Source: Flavimaribacter sediminis
GTDB taxonomy: Bacteria; Pseudomonadota; Alphaproteobacteria; Rhizobiales; Rhizobiaceae
Direction: 5' to 3'
NCBI RefSeq assembly: GCF_019492055.1
Contig: NZ_JAICBX010000002.1
Coordinates: forward strand, 930,001 to 994,000
DNA length: 64,000 nt
Under the pieces are notes generated by a model. The model was not told the origin of the DNA and did not search any database. It saw nothing but the letters and a program-made list of their open reading frames with translations. This document shows positions 42,507 through 52,100 of this stretch, piece by piece; the first letter of the stretch is position 1; the number at the start of each line of letters is the position of its first letter. The translations under genes and the position numbers were made by a program.

Positions 42507-43748
42507 ATGAAGGCTCCAGTATCCTTTTTCCGCCGGCCGTTCAGCGCCACAGTTTCATACCCGTTCAGATCCACTCTCGCTGTCCTGACGCTTGCCGGGG
42601 GACCCGCCCTTGGCGGACAGGCCACGGCCGCCGATCTGACGGAGACCGAAATCGTCGCCGCCCCTGCTGTCCAGACCGTCAGTTATCCGTTCATCATCGC
42701 CGAACTGGAAGTGGAGCTGGAAAACGACCTCGTGTTCGATTCCGACGATCCCGACGCCGAATTCAACAACCTGTATCCGACAATCGGCTTCGCCGCGGAA
42801 CTCGGCCTGAACCAGTATTTCAAGGTTGTTGTCGGCCTGACCATGGAGCAGCTCGAGGATCCGGAAGAGGACAGCTATTTCGAAGATGTCGGGCTCTATA
42901 TGGATACAATCCATCTGCAAGCCGATGTCGGCGGCCTGTCGCTGCTCGCCGGTAAATACGGTCCCGAGTTCGGACAGGCTTGGGACAACACGCCCGGTCT
43001 CTACGGCACCTCGCTGGCCGAGGACTACGAGATCACCGAGATGATCGCTCTGGGCTTTGCCTATGACTTCGAACTCGGCGACGCCGGCACCCACACGCTC
43101 GCCGCCAACACCTTCTTCGCCGATACGACGGTGCTGTCCGAATCGCTGATTACCAACCGCGGCCGCGTCTCGCTGTCCGACGGCGGGTCGGCCAATACCG
43201 AACGATTCAACAACTACGCAGTCGCCCTCAGCGGCGAGGAGATGGCGGCGCTGCCCGGCCTCAGCTACAATCTCGGCTTCACATATCTGTCCGCAGGTAT
43301 CGGCGATGTCGCCGACCAGACCGGCTATGTCTTCGGCCTCGCCTATGAAAACGAATACGCCAACGGCGTCACGATGAACGTGACCGGAGAAGTGGCCTAT
43401 TTCAACAATATCGGCGGCACGCTGGATGACGGAACCTATTTCACCGCCGGTCTGGAACTCGGCAACGGCTCATGGCATGGCGAACTCGCCGGAGCGCTTC
43501 GCGATATCAATCTCGATGGCGGCGGTTCGCAGGACACGTCCTTTATCCAGCTTTCAGGCGGCTACGAGTTCGACAATGGTCTCGATCTGACGCTCGGCTA
43601 CGCCTATGTGGACGAAGACAGCGTCGGCTCGCATGTTTTCGGCGTGCGCCTGTACAAGGCCTTTGACTTCGCAACGCCCGGCGCGCCGGACGAAGAATTC
43701 GACCTGCCGGAACGTCCGCGTGTTCGCGGCGGACCCGTCGTCCAGTAG
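42507..43748 (+). CDS. Outer-membrane beta-barrel (porin-like) protein
   Basis: 413 residues, strongly acidic. A signal peptide of about 45 residues ends QATAA-DLTET. The rest alternates hydrophobic and polar residues with many Gly, Tyr and Phe girdle residues (for example DLTLGYAYVDE and SHVFGVRLYKAF), as in a barrel of perhaps 14-16 strands. GAGAGG precedes the ATG. The C-terminus is a short polar tail and not the usual terminal Phe. I do not recognise a named family. The Zur-like palindrome upstream suggests a role under zinc starvation, which is an inference. Confidence 0.75.
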   Translation: MKAPVSFFRRPFSATVSYPFRSTLAVLTLAGGPALGGQATAADLTETEIVAAPAVQTVSYPFIIAELEVELENDLVFDSDDPDAEFNNLYPTIGFAAELGLNQYFKVVVGLTMEQLEDPEEDSYFEDVGLYMDTIHLQADVGGLSLLAGKYGPEFGQAWDNTPGLYGTSLAEDYEITEMIALGFAYDFELGDAGTHTLAANTFFADTTVLSESLITNRGRVSLSDGGSANTERFNNYAVALSGEEMAALPGLSYNLGFTYLSAGIGDVADQTGYVFGLAYENEYANGVTMNVTGEVAYFNNIGGTLDDGTYFTAGLELGNGSWHGELAGALRDINLDGGGSQDTSFIQLSGGYEFDNGLDLTLGYAYVDEDSVGSHVFGVRLYKAFDFATPGAPDEEFDLPERPRVRGGPVVQ

Positions 43749-43778
43749 TCACAAACGCCCGCGTTTGAACTTACCGAT

Positions 43779-43806
43779 CGCGCCGCTTTTGCGGCGCGTT
43801 CTGTTT
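43779..43806. terminator. Terminator between porin-like gene and gshB
   Basis: GCGCCGC-TTTT-GCGGCGC stem (43780-43797) followed by a T-rich stretch ending TTTTT. It serves the porin-like gene and probably also the converging gshB. Confidence 0.75.
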
Positions 43807-43811
43807 TTGGG

Positions 43812-44762
43812 TCAGGCGGATATTTTCGCGTCGATTGCATCCCACAACAGGGCGGCGATATCGGCCCCGCCGAATTTTTTCACCTCGCGAATGCCGGTCG
43901 GCGAGGTCACGTTGATTTCCGTCATGTAGTCGCCGATCACGTCGATGCCGACGAACAGGAAACCGCGTTCGCGGAGCGACGGGCCGATACGGGCGCAAAT
44001 CTCCTCCTCGCGTTGCGTCAGCTCCGACGGTTCGGCGCGGCCGCCGACATGCATGTTGGATCGCGAATCGGTTTCCGACGGCACGCGATTGATCGCGCCG
44101 ACCGGCTCGCCATCGATGAGAATGATCCGCTTGTCGCCTTGTCTTACCGCCGGAAGGTACTGCTGCGCGATCAGCGGTTCGCGATACATCTCCGCAAACA
44201 GCTCGAGCAGCGAAGAGAGGTTGCGATCGTCGTTCTTCAGATGGAAGATGCCGGCGCCGCCATTGCCGTAGAGGGGTTTGATGATGATATCGCCCATTTC
44301 CTTGCGGAAGGCGACGATCTCCTTCGGATCGGCGGTGATCAGGGTCTTCGGCATCAGGTCCGGAAACTCGGTCACGAAGATCTTTTCCGGCGAATTGCGC
44401 ACCCAGGCCGGGTCGTTGACCACCAGCGTTTCGGGGTGAACGCGCTCGAGCAGATGCGTCGAGGTGATGTAGGACATATCGAACGGCGGATCCTGACGCA
44501 GCAGAACCACATCCATGTCAGTGAGCTCGACGCGGCGCGGCTCGCCGAGACTGTAGTGATCGCCTTCCCTGTCCTGCAGGGTCATCGGCTCCATCGTGGC
44601 GATGGTCTTGCCGTTGACCAACGAGAGCTGCGACGGCGTGTAATGGAACAGCTCATAGCCGCGCTCCTGGGCTTCCAGACACATGGCAAAGGTGGAATCG
44701 CCCGCAATCTGAATCGTTGAGACATGGTCCATCTGGACGGCGACCTTGAGTGTTTTCGTCAT
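43812..44762 (-). CDS. gshB: Glutathione synthase
   Basis: ATP-grasp ligase joining gamma-glutamylcysteine and glycine, the second step of glutathione synthesis. The 316-residue product has the N-terminal [17 protein letters not shown], the glycine-rich loop [12 protein letters not shown] near 160 and the C-terminal [19 protein letters not shown]. It is a single-gene unit. gshA is not in view. Glutathione made here would serve the GST encoded elsewhere in the window. Confidence 0.96.
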   Translation of the reverse strand: MTKTLKVAVQMDHVSTIQIAGDSTFAMCLEAQERGYELFHYTPSQLSLVNGKTIATMEPMTLQDREGDHYSLGEPRRVELTDMDVVLLRQDPPFDMSYITSTHLLERVHPETLVVNDPAWVRNSPEKIFVTEFPDLMPKTLITADPKEIVAFRKEMGDIIIKPLYGNGGAGIFHLKNDDRNLSSLLELFAEMYREPLIAQQYLPAVRQGDKRIILIDGEPVGAINRVPSETDSRSNMHVGGRAEPSELTQREEEICARIGPSLRERGFLFVGIDVIGDYMTEINVTSPTGIREVKKFGGADIAALLWDAIDAKISA

Positions 44763-44895
44763 CTTGTCATCCCATCGATGCTTTGCGCATCATTCAAAAT
44801 CCTGATCACACATAGAGTGGGCGGCTGGCAAAGGCCAACGGTTTTCCGCCAACTCCTGCGCTGCCATTCGTCTCGAATCACGTTAAAAGGCAGGC

Positions 44896-45501
44896 ATGAG
44901 CAAGAGCGTCGCCGGACCCGAGATCGAAAAACTCATCCAGCTGCTGGCCAAGGTGCCGGGGCTTGGGCCGCGCTCGGCGCGCCGCGCCGCTCTGCACCTG
45001 ATCAAGAAGAAGGACCAGTTGCTGGGCCCACTCGCCGACGCGATGCGCGAGGCGTATGATCATGTCGGCGTCTGTTCGGTCTGCGGCAATGTCGACACCA
45101 GCGATCCCTGCACGATCTGCACCGACGCGCGGCGCGATCGCAGCGTGATCGTCGTCGTCGAGGATGTCGCCGATCTCTGGGCTCTGGAACGCGCGGGCGC
45201 GCTCAACGCGCTCTACCACGTGCTTGGCGGCACGCTGTCTCCGCTCGACGGCGTCGGCCCGGACGATCTCAACATCAAGTCCCTGGTGGAGCGGGCCTCG
45301 AACGGCGACGTCAAGGAAATCATCATCGCCGTGAACGCCACGGTGGAAGGCCAGACGACCGCCCACTACATCACCGATCAGCTTGAAGGCCTTGACCTGT
45401 CGGTCACACGGCTGGCGCACGGCGTTCCGGTGGGCGGCGAACTCGACTATCTCGACGAGGGCACGCTGTCGGCCGCAATGCGGGCGCGCACGCGGCTTTA
45501 G
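44896..45501 (+). CDS. recR: Recombination protein RecR
   Basis: 201-residue RecFOR-pathway protein that helps load RecA on gapped DNA. It has helix-hairpin-helix [20 protein letters not shown] near 20, the zinc finger [16 protein letters not shown] near 58-73 and a Toprim domain ([21 protein letters not shown] at the end). It is separated from dnaX-ybaB, its usual partners, and its end overlaps the converging pheA by 4 bases. Confidence 0.96.
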   Translation: MSKSVAGPEIEKLIQLLAKVPGLGPRSARRAALHLIKKKDQLLGPLADAMREAYDHVGVCSVCGNVDTSDPCTICTDARRDRSVIVVVEDVADLWALERAGALNALYHVLGGTLSPLDGVGPDDLNIKSLVERASNGDVKEIIIAVNATVEGQTTAHYITDQLEGLDLSVTRLAHGVPVGGELDYLDEGTLSAAMRARTRL

Positions 45502-46352
45502 CCGTTGCGGTCCTGCTCGTAGCGGAAGGGGTGCGCCTTGTAGGCGCCGAGCACACGCACCTTTGTGGAAAAGAAACCCAGTTCCTCGAGCGCCCGCGAC
45601 ACGTTCAGATCGTCGGGATGGCCCTCTATGTCGGCATAGAACTGGGTCGCGGTGAATCGCCCTTCCAGCTGGTAGCTTTCGAGCTTCGTCATGTTGACGC
45701 CATTGGTGGCGAAACCGCCCATCGCCTTGTAGAGCGCCGCCGGGAGGTTGCGCACATTGAAGATGAACGTCGTGACGATCAGATCCTCGTCGCGCTCGCG
45801 CGGCGCCATGACGCTTTCCGCCGACAGAATGACGAACCGGGTGACGTTGTCGTCGGTGTCCTCGACGTTCTCCATCAGCATATCGAGGCCGTACATGTCT
45901 TTGGCCAAAAGCGGCGCGAGCGCCGCCATGGACGGATCGCCCTCTTCGGCGACGAGACGCGCCGCGCCGGCGGTGTCGCCTGCGACAACCGGCTGCCAGC
46001 CATGCTCGCGCACAACGTTTCGGCACTGACCGAGCGCGTGGACGTGGCTGTGGACCGTCCTGATGTCCTCGATCTTCGCGCCCGGCGTCACCATCAACTG
46101 GAAATGGATGGGCATGAAGTATTCGCCGACGATATGCAGTCCTGATTCCGGCAGCAGGTGGTGGATATCCGCGACGCGGCCCGCGATGGTGTTCTCGATC
46201 GGGATCATCGCGAGCTGCGCCTCGCCGCTTTTCACGGCGTTGAATGCGTCCTCGAAGGTCCGGCAGGGCATTGGATCCATCTCGGGAAACATGTCGCGGC
46301 AAGCCATGTCCGAATTGGCGCCGTATTCGCCCTGAAACGAGATCCTGTTCAT
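45498..46352 (-). CDS. pheA: Prephenate dehydratase
   Basis: Converts prephenate to phenylpyruvate for phenylalanine synthesis. This is the monofunctional form (284 residues) without a chorismate mutase domain. The PDT domain spans 1-180 ([32 protein letters not shown] with the catalytic TRF). A regulatory ACT domain follows ([29 protein letters not shown]), where the usual ESRP motif is modified to ESYQ. It lies 38 bases behind kdsB on the same strand. Confidence 0.95.
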   Translation of the reverse strand: MNRISFQGEYGANSDMACRDMFPEMDPMPCRTFEDAFNAVKSGEAQLAMIPIENTIAGRVADIHHLLPESGLHIVGEYFMPIHFQLMVTPGAKIEDIRTVHSHVHALGQCRNVVREHGWQPVVAGDTAGAARLVAEEGDPSMAALAPLLAKDMYGLDMLMENVEDTDDNVTRFVILSAESVMAPRERDEDLIVTTFIFNVRNLPAALYKAMGGFATNGVNMTKLESYQLEGRFTATQFYADIEGHPDDLNVSRALEELGFFSTKVRVLGAYKAHPFRYEQDRNG

Positions 46353-46390
46353 TTTCCTGCCCTGGTTGTTTGTTGTTTTGTGTCTGCGCT

Positions 46391-47143
46391 TTAGCCGAAG
46401 GCGCGAGGATCGGCAAGAATTTGCCGCGCGCGCTCCAGATCCGGTTCTGTGTCGACGCCCAGCGGAACCTCGCCGACGATTTCCACGTCGATGCGCATGC
46501 CGGCCTCGAGGGCGCGAAGTTGTTCGAGCGATTCCCGCGTTTCGAGCGGCGATCGCGGCAACGACACGAACCGGGACAAAGCGTCGCGGCGCCAGGCGTA
46601 AAGGCCGATATGGTGGTAGAGCGGTCCTTCGCCATGAGGCGCGGCAGCGCGGGTAAAATACAGAGCCCTCAGCCTTTTCTCCGACAGCGGAGACCCGACC
46701 ACCTTGACGACGTTCGGATTGGTTTTTTCCTCGGCCTCGGAAATAACGGCGGCGACGGTCGCTATGTCCGTTTGCGGATTTTCAAGCGGCGCGAAAGCCG
46801 CGCGAACCGTCTCGGGCCGCACCGTGGGAAGATCTCCCTGGACGTTCACGACTGTTTCAATTTCCCCATCAGGATCAAGGGTTTGCAGGGCCTCGAAAAC
46901 GCGATCCGATCCGGATGGATGATCGGGCCGGGTGAGGATGGCCTCAAACCCTTCGCTGCGTACGGCGTCCGCCACCTCGCGGCTGTCGGTCGCGATCGCA
47001 ACCGGGCCGATTGCGGCTTCGCGGGCGCGCAGGGCCACCTGGACGATCATCGGTTTTCCGCCAATGTCGGCAAGCACCTTGCCAGGCAGCCGCGTCGAGG
47101 ACATGCGCGCGGGAATCAGGACAATATTGCTGTTGGACGACAT
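46391..47143 (-). CDS. kdsB: CMP-KDO synthetase
   Basis: Activates 3-deoxy-manno-octulosonate with CTP for lipopolysaccharide core synthesis. The 250-residue product has the N-terminal nucleotide loop [18 protein letters not shown], then [13 protein letters not shown] near 90 (where E. coli has QGDEP). The C-terminal [20 protein letters not shown] is also typical. The start MSSNSN is preferred over an upstream ATG because it gives standard length. The divergent cytochrome c gene starts 153 bases away. Confidence 0.94.
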   Translation of the reverse strand: MSSNSNIVLIPARMSSTRLPGKVLADIGGKPMIVQVALRAREAAIGPVAIATDSREVADAVRSEGFEAILTRPDHPSGSDRVFEALQTLDPDGEIETVVNVQGDLPTVRPETVRAAFAPLENPQTDIATVAAVISEAEEKTNPNVVKVVGSPLSEKRLRALYFTRAAAPHGEGPLYHHIGLYAWRRDALSRFVSLPRSPLETRESLEQLRALEAGMRIDVEIVGEVPLGVDTEPDLERARQILADPRAFG

Positions 47144-47296
47144 CAGGCGACCGGTTCTGCTTTGCGGACTGGAAGTCACATTCTGGAGCGGTTATAAACA
47201 GTGTTGCAACAGCAAGGCAAAAGACATAGGTTCCGCGCCAAATCGAGACTTGTGCCGGTTTCGGGGATGGACCGGCATAACATGGAGCCCCCGAAG

Positions 47297-48112
47297 ATGA
47301 ACAGCTCTTATTTCAACGCAATCGCCGGCGCTTTCCTCACGGTGGTTTTCGTTGTCATGACCGTGTCGATCGCTTCCGACGCCATTTTCCACACCAGAGA
47401 ACCGGTCAAGGAAGGCTTCGAGATCGAGGTGACCGAAGGGGGCGGGGAAGCCGGCGGCAAGGAAGAAGCAGGTCCGTTCCAGATCGCGACCCTGATGGCG
47501 GGCGCCAGCGCCGAGGCCGGCGCCAATGTTTTCAAGAAGTGCCAGTCCTGCCATACGGCGGAAGAGGGCGGCGCCAACAAGGTTGGCCCCAATTTGTGGC
47601 ATGTGCTGGGTCGGCCGGTGGCCAGCGCCCCGGATTTCGCCTATTCGCCGGCCATGGTCGAATACGCCGCTGGCGGCGAAACCCACTGGATGTACCAGAA
47701 CCTCAGCGAGTTCTTGGACAATCCGAAGAAATTCCTCAGTGGCACCAAGATGAGCTTCGCCGGCCTGAAAAAGCCGGAAGATCGCGCCAATGTGATCGCC
47801 TATCTGAGGGAGCAGGCGCCTGAACTGCTGCCGCTCCCCACGCCGGAGCCCGAGGCGGCGGAAGCCGAAACGACACCGGAAGCGACCGAAGCGTCTGCTA
47901 CGCCGGAGGCCGCCAGCGATGCGACCGCGGCTGAAGACATGTCCGGTTCCAGCGAGATGACGCCGGCCGAAACGACAGAGGAAAAAGCCGAAGAATCCGA
48001 GACGCTGGATGAGGCGGCCGCAGAGGGCACAGACGCCGTGACAACCGATGTCGACGCGCTGGAAGAAGAAGCAGCGGAGCCGACGGCCACCGAGACCGAC
48101 TCTTCGAACTGA
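47297..48112 (+). CDS. Membrane-anchored cytochrome c with acidic C-terminal tail
   Basis: 271 residues. One uncleaved N-terminal helix (about 8-30) anchors a class I mono-haem domain in the periplasm. Haem is bound by CQSCH (82-86), with Met152 in GTKMSFAG as the likely sixth ligand, as in CycM-type cytochrome c that feeds aa3 oxidase in rhizobia. After about residue 180 comes a tail of some 90 residues composed mainly of Glu, Ala, Thr, Asp and Ser, very acidic and low in complexity. The ATG is chosen because GGAG lies about 10 bases before it. An intrinsic terminator follows. Confidence 0.9.
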   Translation: MNSSYFNAIAGAFLTVVFVVMTVSIASDAIFHTREPVKEGFEIEVTEGGGEAGGKEEAGPFQIATLMAGASAEAGANVFKKCQSCHTAEEGGANKVGPNLWHVLGRPVASAPDFAYSPAMVEYAAGGETHWMYQNLSEFLDNPKKFLSGTKMSFAGLKKPEDRANVIAYLREQAPELLPLPTPEPEAAEAETTPEATEASATPEAASDATAAEDMSGSSEMTPAETTEEKAEESETLDEAAAEGTDAVTTDVDALEEEAAEPTATETDSSN

Positions 48113-48138
48113 CGTTGAGAAAATCCAATCCGCGATGA

Positions 48139-48163
48139 GGCCGGGCCCGCGCCCGGCCTTTTT
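48139..48163 (+). terminator. Intrinsic terminator behind the cytochrome c gene
   Basis: Perfect 8-base GC stem GGCCGGGC/GCCCGGCC with a 4-base loop followed by five T residues. Confidence 0.9.
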
Positions 48164-48239
48164 CGTATTGGCGAACCTTACCGATTGTTCATGATTTTTG
48201 CCCGTTCTTCGTCACATTTGACCTTCATGGGTCGATGCA

Positions 48240-48267
48240 TTGACCGTCTATTGCTTTTGTTTATGTA
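48240..48267 (+). promoter_or_regulatory. Candidate promoter of the yej operon
   Basis: TTGACC and TATGTA with a 16-base spacer, about 40 bases before the GTG start of the first yejA gene, in an AT-richer stretch behind the cytochrome c terminator. Confidence 0.45.
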
Positions 48268-48308
48268 CTTAACGACAGCAATGACGCCTCACACAACGGG
48301 AGATCACG

Positions 48309-50168
48309 GTGACGGTTCGTTCTCTATCCAGACGCAGTCCCGCCATCCTTGCCGGCTTACTGGCGGGCTTTACAATTCTCAACCTCCTCCCCCCGCCCGC
48401 GGCCGCCGACGAAATGGTGTGGCGTCATGCGTCGTCGCTCATCGGAACTCCGAAATATCCGGCTGATTTCCAGCGTTTCGACTACGTCAATCCGGATGCG
48501 CCGAAGGGAGGCGAGGTTCGGGTATCCGCCAATGACACGTTCGACACGTTCAACCCGCTGCTCGCCAAGGGCGACCTTGCCGAAGGCCTCGGCCTCGTGT
48601 TCGAAACGCTGATGACCTCGTCCATGGACGAGATCAATTCGGAATACGGGCTGCTTGCGGAGGCGGTCAGCTTTCCGGAAGACTACTCTTCGGCGACCTA
48701 TCGCCTCAGGGAGGGCGCGCGCTGGCACGACGGAACGCCCGTTACGCCCGAGGACGTGATCTGGAGCTTCGAAAATGTCGTCGAACTCGATCCCCAGCGC
48801 CATTTCTACTATCAGCATGTCACCGGCGCCGAGAAGACCGGAGAGCGCGACGTTACCTTCACCTTCGACGAAAAGAACAACCGGGAGCTTCCGCAGATTG
48901 TCGGCCAACTCCTCGTGCTACCCAAACACTGGTGGGAAGGAACCAACGACAGTGGCGAGCAACGCTCCATCGAGCGCACCACCCTCGAAATCCCGATGGG
49001 CTCGGGACCTTACAGGATCACCAGCGTATCGCCGGGCTCCACGGTGGTCTTCGAGCGGGTGGAGGACTATTGGGGCGAGGATCTGCCGGTCAATGTAGGC
49101 AGCAACAATTTCGACAGGCTTCAATACGAATATTTCACCAGCAGGGATTCCGAATTCCAGGCCTTCAAGGCCGGAAAGGTCGATTTCTGGCTCGAGAACA
49201 GGGCGCAACGCTGGGCCAATGGCTACGATTTCCCGGCGGTCGAGGACGGGCGGATCGTCCGGGACATGTTCGAGAACCCCTACCGGTCCTCGGGCGTCAT
49301 GGTCGGTTTCATTCCCAATCTGCGACGCGACAAGTTCAAGGATCCGCGCGTGCGCGAAGCGCTTGTCCAGGTCTTTGATTTCGAGGAGCTCAACCGCACC
49401 CAGTTTTTCGATCAGTATGAGCGAATCGGCAGCTATTTCTACGGAAGCGAACTTGCCTCCAGCGGCCTGCCGCAAGGCAAGGAACTCGACATACTCGAAT
49501 CGGTGCGCGACCTTGTTCCTGAAGAGGTCTTTACCGAAGAATACAAGAACCCGGTCGGCGGCGACCGCGCCAACCAGCGAAACAATCTGCGCGAGGCCAT
49601 TCGCCTGTTCGGTGAAGCCGGCTATGAAATCCGCGACGGCAAGATGGTCAACATCGAAACCGGCGAACCCTTCGGCTTCGAGATACTGCTCAATGGTCCC
49701 ATTATTGAAAGCGTCGCCCAGGCCTACGCCCAGAACCTGAAGCGGATCGGCGTCGAGGCGACGGTGCGCTCCGTCGATCCGGCGCAATACACCAACCGCG
49801 AGCGCAGCCGGGATTTCGACGTGATCTATAGCGGATGGGGCCAGTCGCTGTCGCCCGGCAACGAGCAGATGGAATATTGGGGCTCGGCTGCGGCGAACCG
49901 GGAAGGTTCGGCGAACTACGCCGGCATTTCCGATCCGGGCGTCGACGCGTTGATCGAAAAGATCGTCTTCGCCGAAGACCGCGACACGCTGGTGGCCGCC
50001 ACCAAGGCGCTCGACCGGGTGCTGCTCGCCGGCCGCTATGTCGTTCCGTCCTACACGTTGAGAAAGGCGCGCCTGGCCTACTGGAGTTTCCTGGCCTTTC
50101 CGGAACCGCTGCCGACCTATTCGCTCGGCTTTCCTTCGATCTGGTGGTCGAAGAAGGCGACTGACTGA
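48309..50168 (+). CDS. yejA1: YejA-type binding protein, first copy
   Basis: 619-residue periplasmic binding protein (SBP family 5, YejA branch) for oligopeptides such as microcin-C-like compounds. It starts with GTG behind GGGAG. A Sec signal peptide ends PPPAAA-DE near 35. The YejA motifs GTPKYPADFQRFDYVNPDAP and GARWHDGTPVTPEDV follow. The stop overlaps the start of the second binding-protein gene as TGATG. In Brucella, Sinorhizobium and Agrobacterium this importer affects peptide uptake and antimicrobial-peptide tolerance. Confidence 0.93.
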   Translation: MTVRSLSRRSPAILAGLLAGFTILNLLPPPAAADEMVWRHASSLIGTPKYPADFQRFDYVNPDAPKGGEVRVSANDTFDTFNPLLAKGDLAEGLGLVFETLMTSSMDEINSEYGLLAEAVSFPEDYSSATYRLREGARWHDGTPVTPEDVIWSFENVVELDPQRHFYYQHVTGAEKTGERDVTFTFDEKNNRELPQIVGQLLVLPKHWWEGTNDSGEQRSIERTTLEIPMGSGPYRITSVSPGSTVVFERVEDYWGEDLPVNVGSNNFDRLQYEYFTSRDSEFQAFKAGKVDFWLENRAQRWANGYDFPAVEDGRIVRDMFENPYRSSGVMVGFIPNLRRDKFKDPRVREALVQVFDFEELNRTQFFDQYERIGSYFYGSELASSGLPQGKELDILESVRDLVPEEVFTEEYKNPVGGDRANQRNNLREAIRLFGEAGYEIRDGKMVNIETGEPFGFEILLNGPIIESVAQAYAQNLKRIGVEATVRSVDPAQYTNRERSRDFDVIYSGWGQSLSPGNEQMEYWGSAAANREGSANYAGISDPGVDALIEKIVFAEDRDTLVAATKALDRVLLAGRYVVPSYTLRKARLAYWSFLAFPEPLPTYSLGFPSIWWSKKATD

Positions 50169-52033
50169 TGGCGGCTATAGACCGTCGTACTTTCCTGCTC
50201 GCCTCCGGGCTTGGCGCCGCCAGCCTGTTGACGCCGGCGCGTTTCGCCTTCGCGCAAGTTCCGAGCAATAGGCGCCTGCACGGTATATCGGCTTTCGGAG
50301 ACCTGAAATATCCGGCCGATTTCACCCATTTCGACTATGTCGATCCACAAGCGCCGAAAGGCGGCCTGTTCAATTTCCAGCCGCCGAGCTGGCAGTACAA
50401 CCAGAACGTCCAGACATTCAATACGCTGAACAGCTTCATACTGCGCGGCGATGCGCCGCCGCGCATGGAATTGTGCTTCGACAGTCTGATGGTCCGGGCG
50501 CTCGACGAACCCGACGCGCAATATTGCCACCTGGCCGAATGGGTCGAGGTCTCCGACGACCGCAACATCTGGCGGTTCGGGTTGCGGCTGGAAGCCCGGT
50601 TTCACGACGGATCCCCTGTGACCGCCGCAGACGCAGCCTACAGTTACAATCTGCTGAAAGAAGAGGGTCATCCCAATATCGTCATCACACTGCGGGAGAT
50701 GACCGAAGCCGTCGCCATCGACGAGCGCACATTGGAGCTGCGTTTCAGCGGCGACCAGTCGGCGAACGCGATCCTCGCCGCCGTCGAAATTCCGGTGCTG
50801 TCGAAGGCCTACTACTCCGACCGTCCCTTCGACTCCAGCACGCTCGACATTCCGCTTTCTTCCGGCGCCTATCGGCCGTCGCGCGTGGACGCTGGCCGAT
50901 TCATCGAATATGGCCGCGTCGAAGATTACTGGGGCCGTGATCTGCCGACTGTCATGGGCCAGAACAATTTCGATACTTTGCGCATCGAGTTCTTCGCCGA
51001 CCGGCAGGCCGGTTTCGAACAGTTCAAGAAGGGCGAGATCCAGTTTCGCCAGGAGTTCACCTCCAAGAGCTGGGCGACCGAATACAATTTCCCGGCCATC
51101 ACGCAAGGCCGCGTGATCAAGAGAACCTTTCCCGCCGAGCGTCGACCGATGATGCAGGCCTGGCCGGTCAACCAGCGCCGCGCGCGCTTTTCCGACTGGC
51201 GCGTCAGGCAGGCGATCAATCTTTGCTTCGACTTTCGGTGGACCAACGACAAGATCTTCTACAACGCCTATGAGCGCTCGCAATCCCTGTTCGAAAAATC
51301 CGAATTCGTTGCGACCGGCATGCCGACGGACGCAGAACTTGCAATCCTGGAACCGCTGAGAGAAAGGCTGCCGGAAGCCGCCTTCGGCGAAGCCGTGACG
51401 CAGCCCGTCTCGGACGGATCCGGGCGCGACCGCGCCCTGCTCCGGCAGGCTGTGACCCTTCTAGACGAAGCGGGCTGGAAGCGTGACGGGCAGGTGCTGA
51501 AGAAGGATGGCGAAACCCTGTCGGTGGAAATCCTGATCCGGTCGCCAGTCTTCGAGCGGGTTTTGTCCGGCCTGGTGGAAAACATGCGTCGGGTGGGCAT
51601 CGAAACCTCCATCCGGTTGGTCGATCCTGTGCAATTCCAGTCGCGGCTCGATACGTTCGATTTCGACATGGTGGGCCTTGCTCTTTCAATGAGCGCCACG
51701 CCGACCCGGGAAAATCTGGCGTCGATGTTTTCCGATTCCTTTGCGGCCGTCGAGGGTTCGAACAATTATCCGGGCGCGCAAAGCGGCGTCTATGACGATC
51801 TGCTCGCCCATGTCGGCAAAGCCGAAAGCCGCGAAGCGCTGGTGACGGCCATGCGCGCGCTCGATCGTGTCGAAAGAGCGCGGCTCGACTGGATTCCAAA
51901 CTGGTATTCGGCGGATCACAAGGTTGCATTCTGGGACATGTTCGGATTCCCTGATACAAAGCCGGACTATGGGTGGCCTGTCGAATCACTGTGGTGGTTC
52001 GACAAAGAAAAGGCGCGTGCAATCGGCAGATGA
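50168..52033 (+). CDS. yejA2: YejA-type binding protein, second copy
   Basis: 621 residues, paralogous to the preceding product over the full length (FGDLKYPADFTHFDYVDPQAP; EARFHDGSPVTAADA). The signal sequence differs in kind: DRRTFLLASGLGAASLL fits a twin-arginine signal, while the first copy has a plain Sec signal. The two proteins may therefore be exported by different routes. Coupled translation with the first copy suggests similar expression. Two receptors with one permease pair should widen substrate range. Confidence 0.92.
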   Translation: MAAIDRRTFLLASGLGAASLLTPARFAFAQVPSNRRLHGISAFGDLKYPADFTHFDYVDPQAPKGGLFNFQPPSWQYNQNVQTFNTLNSFILRGDAPPRMELCFDSLMVRALDEPDAQYCHLAEWVEVSDDRNIWRFGLRLEARFHDGSPVTAADAAYSYNLLKEEGHPNIVITLREMTEAVAIDERTLELRFSGDQSANAILAAVEIPVLSKAYYSDRPFDSSTLDIPLSSGAYRPSRVDAGRFIEYGRVEDYWGRDLPTVMGQNNFDTLRIEFFADRQAGFEQFKKGEIQFRQEFTSKSWATEYNFPAITQGRVIKRTFPAERRPMMQAWPVNQRRARFSDWRVRQAINLCFDFRWTNDKIFYNAYERSQSLFEKSEFVATGMPTDAELAILEPLRERLPEAAFGEAVTQPVSDGSGRDRALLRQAVTLLDEAGWKRDGQVLKKDGETLSVEILIRSPVFERVLSGLVENMRRVGIETSIRLVDPVQFQSRLDTFDFDMVGLALSMSATPTRENLASMFSDSFAAVEGSNNYPGAQSGVYDDLLAHVGKAESREALVTAMRALDRVERARLDWIPNWYSADHKVAFWDMFGFPDTKPDYGWPVESLWWFDKEKARAIGR

Positions 52034-52100
52034 AGCCAGAGCGGGACGGGAACAGATTGAATCGAATGACGGCATTCGCAACCGGCAGGGATAAGCGCTG

